Positions 55,701-64,000 of a stretch of 64,000 nucleotides of DNA are shown piece after piece. Below the pieces are notes generated by a model. It searched no databases and was not told the DNA's origin. It saw only the letters and a list, made by a program, of their open reading frames with translations. The DNA is from Streptomyces albipurpureus (GTDB lineage: Bacteria > Actinomycetota > Actinomycetes > Streptomycetales > Streptomycetaceae). A program made the translations under genes and the position numbers. The stretch's first letter is position 1; each line of letters starts with the position of its first letter. The DNA lies in contig NZ_JAMQAW010000003.1 in assembly GCF_023701525.1 (NCBI RefSeq), positions 186,001 through 250,000 of the forward strand, in the 5' to 3' direction.

Positions 55701-56015
55701 CGGGCCGAACGCCGAAAGTGCGCGTTATATGACGGATTGGGAGTAGCCATCGAGGCGGGGTGGCCCGCGAGGACCGCCATCCGGCTCACCCCCCCATGGG
55801 CTTTGAACACTCCGTTGTACGAGTGCGAAAGCGTGCCAGGCAGGTCTTCCCGTGACCGCTTCCCCAGAGCGTGCTCATGGGGCTGGCTGCCCCTGGGACG
55901 TACCGAACCTGTCTCCGATGTGGCGCCCGTTCCTTGGCGCGTTCACTACCACCCATGCACCGCCTTCGAGTTGTCGCCGTGCGCTTCCGCACGCCCTTGT
56001 GAAGGGAACAGTCCG

Positions 56016-57092
56016 ATGAACAGAAGCCGAGCCGTATCGGCCGTGGGTCTTGCCATGCTCCTGCTGGGGATGACCGCGTGCGGGGGAGCCGCAGAAGAGG
56101 ACGACGGTCAGGCCCGTGCCGGTGACTTCTGCAAGCCGCTCGCCAAGACCGAGAAGGTGACGTTCGGATCCGCCCCGGCCCCCGCGTACGGCACTTCCTT
56201 CCAGGCGGAGGGCGGTGGTTACTACAAGGCGGCGAAACTTGAGGTGAAGGCGTCCACATTCGCTTCCGGCCAGGATGTGATCGCCCTCGTCGGCCGGGGC
56301 CAGCTCGACGCGGCGATGGTCGGATTTCCCGCGAATGTCTTCAGCGCCATCGACCAGGGCGTGGATGTCCGTGTCGTCTCGGCGTCGGGCCTGCTCAAGG
56401 AGGACAAGCGCAACACGCTGTTCGTGCGGTCGGATCTGCTGAAGAACGGCACAGTCTCCGAGATCTCCGATCTCAAGGGACTGCGGTTCGGGCTGCCGGG
56501 AGGACCCGGCTCCGCCGCCTTCTACATGAGCGGTCTGATGTTGGAGAAGGGCGGGCTCAAGCTGAAGGATGTGAAGACCGTCTCGCTCGCGCCCCCGGAC
56601 ATGCTGACCGCCTTCCAGACGAAGAGCATTGACGCGGCCATGGTGAGCGCGCCGTTCAACAACTCGGTGGAGAAGAGCGGTCTCGCCCAGGGAATCGACA
56701 CCCTGGGTTCCCTGATCCGGGTGCAGACCGGCGGCCTCATCATGGGGCCCAACCTCCTGAAGAAGAAGCCCGAGGTCGGGTGCGCGTTCCTGAAGGCCCA
56801 TATCGAGGCTGCCCGCAAGGAACTGGCCCCCGGTTACAGCAAGCGCCCCGAGGTGATGGATCGCTTCGTCGAACTGGGCAAATTCCCCCGCCAGTTCATG
56901 GAGGCGGTGCCCGAGAACGTCTTCGACAGCACTCTCCTTGTCGACAAGGACAAGCTCAACGGAATGCAGGCCATGTTCATTGATCAGGGCTCCCTAGACC
57001 TGAAGCGTCCGCTGCCGTACGACAAGGTGGTCGATGTGCCGTTCTATGAGCAGGCGATCAAATCCCTCGACAAGGCTTCGGTGAAACCGTGA
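56016..57092 (+). CDS. ABC-type substrate-binding lipoprotein (NMT1-like)
   Basis: 358 residues. Signal peptide with lipobox MTAC (LLLGMTACGG), then an NMT1/THI5-like binding fold: VTFGSAPAPAYGTSFQAEGGGYY, VGRGQLDAAMVGFPANVF, DLKGLRFGLPGGPGSAAFYMSG and KSIDAAMVSAPFNNSV. No permease or ATPase genes follow, so it must share a transporter or act as a sensor. It is controlled by the operator-promoter at 55660-55700. It is separated from the convergent hydrolase gene by a strong terminator. Confidence 0.88.
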   Translation: MNRSRAVSAVGLAMLLLGMTACGGAAEEDDGQARAGDFCKPLAKTEKVTFGSAPAPAYGTSFQAEGGGYYKAAKLEVKASTFASGQDVIALVGRGQLDAAMVGFPANVFSAIDQGVDVRVVSASGLLKEDKRNTLFVRSDLLKNGTVSEISDLKGLRFGLPGGPGSAAFYMSGLMLEKGGLKLKDVKTVSLAPPDMLTAFQTKSIDAAMVSAPFNNSVEKSGLAQGIDTLGSLIRVQTGGLIMGPNLLKKKPEVGCAFLKAHIEAARKELAPGYSKRPEVMDRFVELGKFPRQFMEAVPENVFDSTLLVDKDKLNGMQAMFIDQGSLDLKRPLPYDKVVDVPFYEQAIKSLDKASVKP

Positions 57093-57131
57093 GCCCCCGA
57101 ACCACCGCCCGGTGAGGCGGCGTCCGATGCC

Positions 57132-57166
57132 GCCACCCCGCACCGGAACCCTCGGTGCGGGGTGGC
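57132..57166. terminator. 14-bp perfect-stem bidirectional terminator
   Basis: GCCACCCCGCACCG (57132-57145) and CGGTGCGGGGTGGC (57153-57166) pair perfectly around a seven-base loop. It lies between the 3' ends of the binding-protein and hydrolase genes. Confidence 0.88.
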
Positions 57167-57180
57167 CCGGTCTCCCGTGG

Positions 57181-58437
57181 TCAGCGGAAGGGGCGGCCCG
57201 CACGGGCGTAGTGGGCGGCGGAGCGGTAGATGTTGATGGCCATCAGGCTCTCCTCCGCCTCGGCTCTCGCCTCGTAGACCGCGGCCGCCCCGGTCCTCAC
57301 CCGCTCGTCCGTCGGTTCGGACTCGACCGCCCAGTCGGCGAGATGGCAGGCCAGCCTCAGGTCGCCCGCCTCCACGGCCAGGGCGGCGCGGGCGAGGAGT
57401 ATGTCCACCCCGCCGGCGAGTTCACTGACCACCGCAGCGACCTCCCGGCGGGGTGCGGGCTTCAGCTCGCTGGGTCGGCCCGAGTACCAACCGCCGTAGT
57501 AGCGGATGACGTTGCGGACGATGAACTCGGCCTCGTCGTAGATCGGGCGGAGCCAGGGCGAGTCACTGGAGGGAAGAGTGACGCGTTCAACGATGTCGGT
57601 GTGCGGTGGGGCTCCGTCGTTGAGGGCGGCGAGCGTCTGGTCAACGATGGAATCGAGGTAGTCGGCTGTTTCCAGGAGCAGCCGTTGGATGGTCTCCGGC
57701 TCGTCCACGAGCGGGGCGCCGTGTCCCGGACACAGGGTTCGGGGATTCAGTGCGGCCATGGCGCGTAGCGCGTCGGACCATTCCCAGGCGTAGCGCTGCA
57801 CCTTCTGCGGGTTGCCCGCGTTGGGCACGGCCCAGATGACCAGGTCCCCGGGGCACAGCACCCGGTGCTCCGGGTTCCACACCCAGGTGTGGTCGTCGGT
57901 TTCGCCCCGTGCGTGGCGCAGTTCGAAGGTGAGTTCCCCGACTTCGATCGATGTGGAGTCGTCGTACAACGTGTCAGGAGGGATGGGGGGAGGTGTGAAC
58001 CGAAGGCGCCTCTTGGTCACATCGCCGGAGACCTGGCGGGCGTTGATCGCCTCGTTGTAGCCACTTGTGCGGCTGTAGCGGGCGGAGCGGGCGGGCAGTG
58101 CGGAGTGCGCGATGACCCGCGGGGCGCTCTGGCCGGGCAGGAGGAACGCGGGCAGTCCGTAGGCGTGATCGAGGTGGCCGTGGGTGTAGACGGCGGTGTG
58201 GACCGGGGCCTGGGTGAACTCGCGCAGACCACTGGCCATTTTCGGGGCGAGCCCTTCGGTGCCGGTGTCGATGAGGACCAGCCCCTGGCTTGTCTCAAAG
58301 GCTGTGACACCCGAGCCCAGTGAGGTGTGCCAGGTGCGGTCGGCGACTTCGAAGGGGCCGCCGCGCCAGAAGAACCCGGCCTCCTCAGGAGGTCGTTCGG
58401 GGCCGTGGAACATGGCTGACAAGGGGTTTCGGGACAT
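57181..58437 (-). CDS. metallo-beta-lactamase-fold hydrolase, alkylsulfatase-like
   Basis: 418 residues. The metal motif THGHLDH is at residues 85-91; further ligands are in RHARGETDDHTW, CPGDLVIW and CPGHGAPL. After the catalytic domain, YYGGWYSGRPSELKPAP is the start of the alkylsulfatase-type dimerisation domain. Alkylsulfatases of this group cleave sulfate esters; other members hydrolyse esters or lactones. The ATG at 58437 has GGGAGA upstream. It is divergent from the monooxygenase gene with the GntR operator in between, so both should be co-regulated. Confidence 0.87.
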   Translation of the reverse strand: MSRNPLSAMFHGPERPPEEAGFFWRGGPFEVADRTWHTSLGSGVTAFETSQGLVLIDTGTEGLAPKMASGLREFTQAPVHTAVYTHGHLDHAYGLPAFLLPGQSAPRVIAHSALPARSARYSRTSGYNEAINARQVSGDVTKRRLRFTPPPIPPDTLYDDSTSIEVGELTFELRHARGETDDHTWVWNPEHRVLCPGDLVIWAVPNAGNPQKVQRYAWEWSDALRAMAALNPRTLCPGHGAPLVDEPETIQRLLLETADYLDSIVDQTLAALNDGAPPHTDIVERVTLPSSDSPWLRPIYDEAEFIVRNVIRYYGGWYSGRPSELKPAPRREVAAVVSELAGGVDILLARAALAVEAGDLRLACHLADWAVESEPTDERVRTGAAAVYEARAEAEESLMAINIYRSAAHYARAGRPFR

Positions 58438-58744
58438 GGTGGTCTCCCTCTCGGGGCGCGGATTCTCCGAGGCGCTCTCTTGATTAGATGCATGATGCAT
58501 TCTAAGTTGGCTCAAAGCGAGAGCTGAGGGAGTGGGATTCCACAACGCCGAACCCGGCGACCGCAACACCGTGGGGAAAGAGGCTCCACGCCCTGCACCG
58601 TCGGCCCGGCGGCGGTGGGTCGGCGAGCGGCCGCCCCGTTCCATCGATCGCCCGGGTACGCCGATCCCCACGGTCCGCACGCAACTTGTCGCCGGAGGAT
58701 CTCGCTCTTCGCCGGCCCTGGCGCACAGTCAACGAAGGGACGTC
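58438..58744. other. divergent promoter region of hydrolase and monooxygenase
   Basis: 307 bp. Contains the operator-promoter at 58480-58508; no gene is supported. The monooxygenase leader from that promoter would be about 230 nt. Confidence 0.6.
58480..58508 (+). promoter_or_regulatory. GntR-type operator inside a candidate promoter
   Basis: ATGCAT-G-ATGCAT (58488-58500) is a perfect odd palindrome, and ATGCATGATGCATT matches the site at 55660 in 12 of 14 bases. It fills the 17-bp spacer between a possible -35 (TTGATT, 58480-58485) and a weak -10 (TAAGTT, 58503-58508) in the direction of the monooxygenase gene. Confidence 0.6.
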
Positions 58745-60424
58745 ATGTCGCAACACCGCCGCTCCGTCGCTCCCGAGACCGACTCCGCGGCACTCGACGC
58801 CGTCATCGTCGGAGCGGGTTTCGCCGGTCTGTACATGCTGCACAAGCTCCGCGGCCTGGGTCTGAGAGCCGTGGTCCTGGAAGCGGGGGACGGGGTGGGA
58901 GGCACCTGGTACTGGAACCGCTACCCAGGTGCCCGGGTGGACGTGGAGGCCATGCACTACTCGTACTCCTTCTCCACCGAGCTGGAGCAGGAGTGGGAGT
59001 GGCAGGAGCGCTACCCGGCCCAGCCGGAGATCCTGCGCTACCTCGGCCATGTAGCCGACCGCTTTGAACTGCGCCGTGATATCCGTCTGTCGACCCGCGT
59101 CGTGGCGGCCTCGTACGACGAGGTCACGGCCCGATGGTCGGTCTCGACCGACCGCGGCGACAGCTATGAAGCCCGCTACTGCGTGATGGCCACCGGCTGT
59201 CTGTCCTCGTCCCGCGTACCCGACATCGAAGGCTTGGAGGCCTTCGAGGGGCCCAGGTACCACACCGCACAATGGCCCCACGAGGGGGTGGACTTCACCG
59301 GTCAGCGGGTCGGTGTGATCGGCACCGGCTCCTCCGGCATCCAGTCGATCCCCCTTATCGCCGAGCAGGCCGCCGAACTCACCGTCTTCCAGCGCACCCC
59401 GAACTACAGTCTGCCCGCCCGCAACAGGCCCCTCGACCCGGCCGAACGAGACGCGGTGAAGCACCACTACCCTCGTCTGCGGGCTGAGGCGCGCAACTCA
59501 CCCGTCGGGCTCCCCGGACTGTCCCGGCCGACCGGCGGCGCGCTAGCGGCGAGCGAGGAGGAACGCCGGGCGCGGTACACCGAGCAGTGGGAGAAGGGCC
59601 TGCTCCACGGTCTTGTGTCCACCTACACCGATATCCTCACCGACCCCGATGCCAACAGGACCGTTGCCGAGTTCGTCCGCGAGAAGATTCGCGAGACCGT
59701 CTCCGACCCAGCGACCGCCGATCTGCTGTGCCCCACCGGCCATCCCTTCGGCACCAAGCGGCCGGCCCTCGACACCGGCTACTACGCCACCTACAACCGG
59801 GACAACGTCCGTCTCGTCGACATCCGCAGGGCGCCCATCACCCGGATCAACGCGCGCGGTGTGGTGACCGCTGGCGCCGAGTACCCGGTCGACGCACTGG
59901 TCTTCGCCACCGGCTTCGACGCGATGACCGGCACCCTCAACGCGATAGACATCCGTGGCCGCGGCGGGCTCGCCCTACGCGACAAATGGGCTGGCGGACC
60001 CGTCACCTACCTCGGACTCCAGAGCGCGGGCTTCCCGAACCTCTTCCTTGTCGCCGGTCCCGGCAGTCCGTCCGTGCTCACCAATATGGTGGCCGCCATC
60101 GAACAGCATGTGGAGTGGATCGCAGACTGCGTCGACCATGTGCGCCAGAGCGGTGCCGTCGCGATCGAGGCGCTGGAGGACGCCGAGGCCGACTGGGTCG
60201 GCCATGTCAATGAAGTGAGCGGTGCGATGCTCTACTCCGAGGCCGACTCCTGGTATCTCGGCGCGAATGTGCCTGGTAAGGCGCGTGTGTTCATGCCGTA
60301 CGCCGGAGGGCTCGGTGCGTACCGCAGGCGCTGCGACGCCGTGGCCGCCACGGGGTACGAAGGGTTCGTCCTCTCCACCAGCCAGGCGCCGGAGCGGACA
60401 CGACAAGAGGAGCAGCAGCAATGA
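58745..60424 (+). CDS. flavin-dependent Baeyer-Villiger monooxygenase
   Basis: 559 residues; FAD and NADPH dependent, inserting oxygen next to a ketone to give an ester or lactone. FAD motif VIVGAGFAGLY (20-30), VGGTWYWNRYPGARVDVEA, the BVMO fingerprint FEGPRYHTAQWP (167-178), NADPH motif GVIGTGSSGIQ (190-200) and ATGFDAMTG. These together place it with cyclohexanone/phenylacetone-type enzymes. The ATG at 58745 has AAGGGAC upstream. Its stop overlaps the GntR start (ATGA). The ester product could be a substrate for the divergent hydrolase. Confidence 0.93.
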   Translation: MSQHRRSVAPETDSAALDAVIVGAGFAGLYMLHKLRGLGLRAVVLEAGDGVGGTWYWNRYPGARVDVEAMHYSYSFSTELEQEWEWQERYPAQPEILRYLGHVADRFELRRDIRLSTRVVAASYDEVTARWSVSTDRGDSYEARYCVMATGCLSSSRVPDIEGLEAFEGPRYHTAQWPHEGVDFTGQRVGVIGTGSSGIQSIPLIAEQAAELTVFQRTPNYSLPARNRPLDPAERDAVKHHYPRLRAEARNSPVGLPGLSRPTGGALAASEEERRARYTEQWEKGLLHGLVSTYTDILTDPDANRTVAEFVREKIRETVSDPATADLLCPTGHPFGTKRPALDTGYYATYNRDNVRLVDIRRAPITRINARGVVTAGAEYPVDALVFATGFDAMTGTLNAIDIRGRGGLALRDKWAGGPVTYLGLQSAGFPNLFLVAGPGSPSVLTNMVAAIEQHVEWIADCVDHVRQSGAVAIEALEDAEADWVGHVNEVSGAMLYSEADSWYLGANVPGKARVFMPYAGGLGAYRRRCDAVAATGYEGFVLSTSQAPERTRQEEQQQ

Positions 60425-61086
60425 CGGAATTCGCCGTACCCGCGACCCGCCGTGAAGCGGTGCTGGAGCAGTTGCGCCAGGAGATCATCAGCGGTGAACT
60501 CTCACCGGGAGCACCGGTCAGGGACGCGGAGATCGCCGGGCGTCTCGGGGTGAGCATCACCCCCGTACGGGAGGCGATCGCCCAGCTCGGGCTTGAACGT
60601 CTCGTCGACATACAGCCCAACCGCAAGCGGACCGTCGTCGTTCTGACCCGTGAGTCCGCGCTGGAACTGGTCGACGTGGTGGAGTTGCTGAGCTGCGCGG
60701 GGTTCGCCTGGGGCGTTGGACGTCTGGATGACACCCACTTCGTACGACTGCGCGAACGCCTTGCGGAGTTCGACGCGTCTTACGCGGCGGGGAATCTGGT
60801 CGCGGCGGGCCGGGCGGGCCTGGCTTTCGGCGATGTCGTGATCGGCGCCTGTGGGAACAGCGAACTGCTGCATCAGGTCGACCTGGTCTTCCACCGGACC
60901 CGCAGACTCTTCGCGACCGTCACCGACGGCCCCGTGTGGACCATCTGGCTTCAGGGCTGCCATCAGGTGCTCGCCCATCTGGAGAGCTGGGAGCGGGACG
61001 CGGCGGTCAGCCGCTACCGCCGGATCTACACCGACCTCCGGGCCCGGATGGCGGAGCTTCCGTTGCCGCAGAGTGCGGCGCACTGA
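60421..61086 (+). CDS. GntR-family regulator (FadR/FCD subfamily)
   Basis: 221 residues. The N-terminal winged helix reads VLEQLRQEIISGELSPG, DAEIAGRLGVSITPVREAI and LERLVDIQPNR; the C-terminal all-helical part is of FCD/FadR type (AGLAFGDVVIGACGNSELL). Its start overlaps the monooxygenase stop by four bases. It is the natural candidate for binding the ATGCA-type operators at 55660 and 58488. Such proteins are usually repressors released by a pathway intermediate. Confidence 0.9.
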   Translation: MTEFAVPATRREAVLEQLRQEIISGELSPGAPVRDAEIAGRLGVSITPVREAIAQLGLERLVDIQPNRKRTVVVLTRESALELVDVVELLSCAGFAWGVGRLDDTHFVRLRERLAEFDASYAAGNLVAAGRAGLAFGDVVIGACGNSELLHQVDLVFHRTRRLFATVTDGPVWTIWLQGCHQVLAHLESWERDAAVSRYRRIYTDLRARMAELPLPQSAAH

Positions 61087-61144
61087 ACATCGGCGGGGTG
61101 GTACCGCAGGCTCCCGCCGCACGTACGAGGAGAGGAACACCGTC

Positions 61145-61918
61145 ATGCCCACTTCCCCATCAAACGCCCCACGCGAGTTCGACGGCCGTACGGCCTTCGT
61201 CACGGGTGGCGCATCCGGTATCGGCCTCGCGGTCTGCGCACTCCTCGCCGCGCGGGGGGCCGCCGTCGCGGTCGCCGATGTCGACGCGGTAGCCGCCAAG
61301 AACGTCGCCGGGCAATTGACCGCCAACGGCGGCACCGCCATAGGCCTCGCCGTGGACGTGGCCGATCCCGAGTCCGTACGGGAGGCCGTCGAGGCCACCG
61401 TTGAGCGCCTGGGCGGGCTGCATCTGGCCGTCAACAACGCCGGGATCTCCGGAGCTGTCGCGCCTCTCGCCGACTATCCCCTGGCCGACTGGCGTCGAGT
61501 GATGGCCGTCAACCTCGACGGGGTCTTCCACTCCCTGCGCTGCGAACTGCCGGTGATGAGCGCGGCGGGCGGGGGCGCCGTGGTGAACGTGGCCTCGGTC
61601 ATGGGAACCGTGGCTACTTCGGGCGGGAGCGCCTATGTCGCTGCCAAGCACGGCGTCATCGGGCTCACCAAGACCGCGGCCCTGGAGTACGCGTCCCAAG
61701 GCATCCGGGTCAACGCGGTGGGCCCTGGCTTCATCGAGACCCCGCTGCTCCAACGGGTGAACGCCGAAGGCCGGGCCGCACTGGCCGCCCTGCATCCCGA
61801 AGGACGCATGGGCACATCGGAGGAGGTTGCCGAGATCATCTGCTTTCTGCTCTCCGACCGGGCCTCGTTCGTCCAGGGCAGCTACCACCTGGTCGACGGG
61901 GGTTACACCGCCCGCTGA
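61145..61918 (+). CDS. short-chain dehydrogenase/reductase
   Basis: 257 residues. Cofactor motif TGGASGIG, NNAG, catalytic Ser in NVASVMG and YVAAK (YxxxK), then GPGFIETPL and the C-terminal DGGYTAR, typical of classical SDRs. Strong ribosome-binding site (GAGGAGAGGAA). It lies 58 bp after the regulator gene, probably in the same operon, and could form the ketone that the monooxygenase oxidises. Confidence 0.92.
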   Translation: MPTSPSNAPREFDGRTAFVTGGASGIGLAVCALLAARGAAVAVADVDAVAAKNVAGQLTANGGTAIGLAVDVADPESVREAVEATVERLGGLHLAVNNAGISGAVAPLADYPLADWRRVMAVNLDGVFHSLRCELPVMSAAGGGAVVNVASVMGTVATSGGSAYVAAKHGVIGLTKTAALEYASQGIRVNAVGPGFIETPLLQRVNAEGRAALAALHPEGRMGTSEEVAEIICFLLSDRASFVQGSYHLVDGGYTAR

Positions 61919-62019
61919 CCCCGCCGGACCACAACAGTCGTGCCCATTCCCCACTGCCACGGACACGCGTTCCCCACGGCCGGGCACCCCCATGCGTCAT
62001 CTCAGGGAGGACCAACCGG

Positions 62020-63267
62020 ATGAGCGGCGACACCGCACCACGTCAACCCTCCGACCAGGAAATCTGCGAAGCCTACGGCTATGTGATGGGCCGTCTGCTG
62101 GTGCTCCGCCAGCAGCGGCTCGACTTCGAGCGGGAGGGACTCGACTGGAACCGACTGGTGCACCGCGAGCGAGGAGACGTGGCATGGGTCAACCCCAACC
62201 TCGATGTCGTCTACTCCGAGGCATGGGTGGCCGTCGACCACAACAGTTGTGTTCTGCTGGAGATCCCGAGGATCGAGGGTCGGTACTACACCTGGCACAT
62301 GCTGAACGGCTGGGGCGAAACGGTCCTCAACATCAACGAGCGCACCTATCCCCACCAGCCGTACGGTCGCTATGCCCTCTGCCTTGAGGGCAGCGCCCCG
62401 CCAATGCCTGATGACGCCCTGCGGATCGACCTCCCCGCGAAGGTCACCAGAGTCCTTGCCCGCATCGAGATCGGTGCGGACCCCGAGGCCGCCAGGCGGC
62501 TGCAACACGCTTTCGTACTGACTCCGTTCGGCCGCCCGGCCACCCCCGCGTCCGTCGCGGTGCCGGCCTTCACCAATCGTGAACTGCCCGGTGTCGAGGC
62601 GTTCGACCTCGCGGCCGAGATCCTCGCCGCGAACGACGACATCAATCCGGGAATGGAGGGGCCGCGGGCGAGCCTGGCCGCCGTGGCGGAGCTGACGGCG
62701 TCGGAGCCAGCCGCACGGGAGAGCGTCCACGACGTGGTCATGGCGCAGGCCCGCAAGGAGTTGCGGCGGCACATGGTCACCGCGGGCCAGATCGAGAACG
62801 GGTGGACCCGAATGCACCCGATCGGCAACTACGGCGACGACTACTGGACGCGTACGGTCTGCAATCTGGGCGGCCTCTGGGCGAACAACACCGGTGAGTG
62901 TGCCGCACTGGCGGCCATGGGACTCGATGGGAGCACCCACTACACCCAGACCTACCCCCGCGACCGACTGCCGGGTGACAACGTCGACTACTACTGGTCG
63001 ATCACAGCAGTGGACTCACGAGAATTCCGTGTCATCCCCAACCCACTCGACCGCCATGTCCTGAACGGCCGCTCGCCGCTGGAGTACGACAAGGACGGCT
63101 CCCTCACCCTGGTCTTCGCACCGGAGCGGCCCACCGCCCACCCCGAGACCAACTGGCTGCCGACCCGGCCCGGCATCACATACAACCTCACCTACCGCCT
63201 CTACGGCCCCAAGGCCGACGCGGCGAACGGACGATACCGTCTGCCTCCGTTGGCCGGAACGCCGTAG
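62020..63267 (+). CDS. DUF1254/DUF1214-type protein
   Basis: 415 residues, no signal peptide. N-terminal DUF1254-like part (VAWVNPNLDVVYSEAWVAVD, YYTWHMLNGWGETV) and C-terminal DUF1214-like part (NTGECAALAAMGLDGSTHYTQTYP, YWSITAVDSREFRVIPNPLDRH, LTLVFAPERP). Members often occur in ketone, steroid or alkyl-compound clusters; the reaction is unknown. Most relatives are longer or secreted; this one seems cytoplasmic. GGGAGGA precedes the ATG. It is 100 bp downstream of the SDR gene. Confidence 0.85.
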   Translation: MSGDTAPRQPSDQEICEAYGYVMGRLLVLRQQRLDFEREGLDWNRLVHRERGDVAWVNPNLDVVYSEAWVAVDHNSCVLLEIPRIEGRYYTWHMLNGWGETVLNINERTYPHQPYGRYALCLEGSAPPMPDDALRIDLPAKVTRVLARIEIGADPEAARRLQHAFVLTPFGRPATPASVAVPAFTNRELPGVEAFDLAAEILAANDDINPGMEGPRASLAAVAELTASEPAARESVHDVVMAQARKELRRHMVTAGQIENGWTRMHPIGNYGDDYWTRTVCNLGGLWANNTGECAALAAMGLDGSTHYTQTYPRDRLPGDNVDYYWSITAVDSREFRVIPNPLDRHVLNGRSPLEYDKDGSLTLVFAPERPTAHPETNWLPTRPGITYNLTYRLYGPKADAANGRYRLPPLAGTP

Positions 63268-63537
63268 GCGGTGCGGCAGGGCTGAAGCCGACTGGCCGAG
63301 TTCAGTGGGTGGAGGCATTGTCGGCAGGCCTTCGACTTGCGGCGGAGGTGGGAGGGGCCATGGGCCGGTGCCCGCAGAACGGGGCGCGGCCCTCCTGGCC
63401 CCTATCCGACGTGGACCGGCCGAAGCCAACTCCCGGTAGCGGTGCCGGAAGCCGAGCCCGCTCGCTGAACCCGACCGGCCGCGGGACGGTCATTCGTCTC
63501 GCGGCCGACGCACAGACCCTCCGGGTGCTTTCGGCGC

Positions 63538-64000
63538 TCACTCAGCGGGGATGGGCCGCCCTTCCCCATGAGCGGTCACCTGACGGGCCGCCCAGGGATA
63601 GTCCGGCTTGCCCGATGTGGTGCGCCCCATCGAGGGAACCCTGATGACGGCCTTGGGCAGCTTGTAGCGGGCTATCCGCTCGCCCGCCGCGACGAGCAGA
63701 TCGTGGTCCGAGACCGCGGAGCCGGGAGCGAGCTCCACAAGGGCGACGACCTCCTGTCCCCACTGTTCGCTGGGCCGGCCGATCACAATGGCGTCCGCGA
63801 CGTCCTGGTGTGTCATCAGGGCCGCCTCGACCTCCTCGGAGAAGATCTTCTCGCCGCCGGAGTTGATGGTTGCCGAGTCCCTTCCGAGTAGCCGGACCAG
63901 ACCGTCAGAGGTGAGTTGGGCCCGGTCGCCCGGGACCACCCAACGCACCCCTTCGGCTTCGAAGAAGGTCTGTTCCGTCTTGGTCCTGTCCCCGAGGTAG
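63538..64000 (-). CDS. acyl-CoA synthetase (AMP-binding), C-terminal part
   Basis: The minus-strand frame is open to the right edge, so the 5' part is outside the window. Visible are the adenylate-forming motifs A7-A10: YLGDRTKTEQ region, DGLVRLLGRDSATINSGGEKIFSEEVEAAL (hinge and C-terminal domain), VADAIVIGRPSEQWGQEVVALV and the catalytic Lys near TTSGKPDYPW. It activates a carboxylic acid as CoA thioester, a fitting end step after ester cleavage in the catabolic cluster. It is convergent with the DUF1254 gene. Confidence 0.9.
   Translation of the reverse strand, partial: YLGDRTKTEQTFFEAEGVRWVVPGDRAQLTSDGLVRLLGRDSATINSGGEKIFSEEVEAALMTHQDVADAIVIGRPSEQWGQEVVALVELAPGSAVSDHDLLVAAGERIARYKLPKAVIRVPSMGRTTSGKPDYPWAARQVTAHGEGRPIPAE

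Larger units (their letters stand above)
55225..56015. other. 790-bp divergent promoter region
   Basis: Holds the promoter of the dehydrogenase gene on one side and, on the other, the operator-promoter at 55660-55700 for the binding-protein gene. From that promoter to the ATG at 56016 is a leader of about 310 nt without visible gene or clear riboswitch. Confidence 0.55.

Overview
The window is high-GC DNA with actinobacterial codon bias and Streptomyces-like content: an LmbE/PIG-L (MshB/Mca-like) deacetylase, many small conserved proteins of streptomycete type, GTG starts, leaderless-looking starts, and rare TTA codons. I see no tRNA, rRNA, CRISPR array or intact insertion sequence. Several decayed fragments (IS3-like, IS256-like, a glycosyltransferase tail, a DUF475 membrane protein, a toxin-antitoxin-like pair) and short tandem repeats suggest an accessory, rearranging part of the chromosome.

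Layout. 1-4.7 kb: a partial unknown gene, a secreted amidase, a possible immunity-type protein and a small membrane protein. 5.1-16.4 kb: a ten-gene minus-strand operon (ABC uptake system, dihydroorotate dehydrogenase PyrD+PyrK, two degenerate phosphoribosyltransferase-like proteins, an M20 carbamoylase, a dihydroorotase). It is divergent from a uridine-phosphorylase-like gene and an IclR regulator, with two IclR-type palindromes in the shared promoter region. The gene set fits reductive orotate breakdown to aspartate rather than pyrimidine synthesis. 16.5-31.8 kb: a GH18 protein with an altered catalytic motif, the PIG-L deacetylase, a small secreted protein, an amidohydrolase, a nucleotidyltransferase gene bracketed by 70-bp repeats, a methyltransferase, a DUF6357-type protein, a HAF-repeat protein and several pseudogenes. 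32.3-35.6 kb: a trypsin-NACHT membrane NTPase with a Trypco2 partner. 36.3-45.4 kb: a four-gene operon with two giant proteins of unknown function, the first of which is frameshifted at a G7 run.

47.3-53.8 kb is a conflict-system island. One module runs rightward: an EACC1-like protein, a membrane-spanning caspase with an extracellular binding-protein/vWA part, and a solute-binding lipoprotein. The other runs leftward: EACC1 and a second membrane caspase. TTA codons occur in the trypsin-NACHT gene, the first caspase gene and the EACC1 gene, so these systems may be under bldA (developmental) control.

54.2-64 kb is a catabolic cluster: alcohol dehydrogenase, solute-binding lipoprotein, alkylsulfatase-like metallo-beta-lactamase-fold hydrolase, Baeyer-Villiger monooxygenase, GntR/FCD regulator, SDR, DUF1254/DUF1214 protein and the end of an acyl-CoA synthetase. 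Two near-identical ATGCA-type operators lie on promoters in front of the binding-protein gene and in the gap between the hydrolase and the monooxygenase. They probably define the regulon of the GntR protein.
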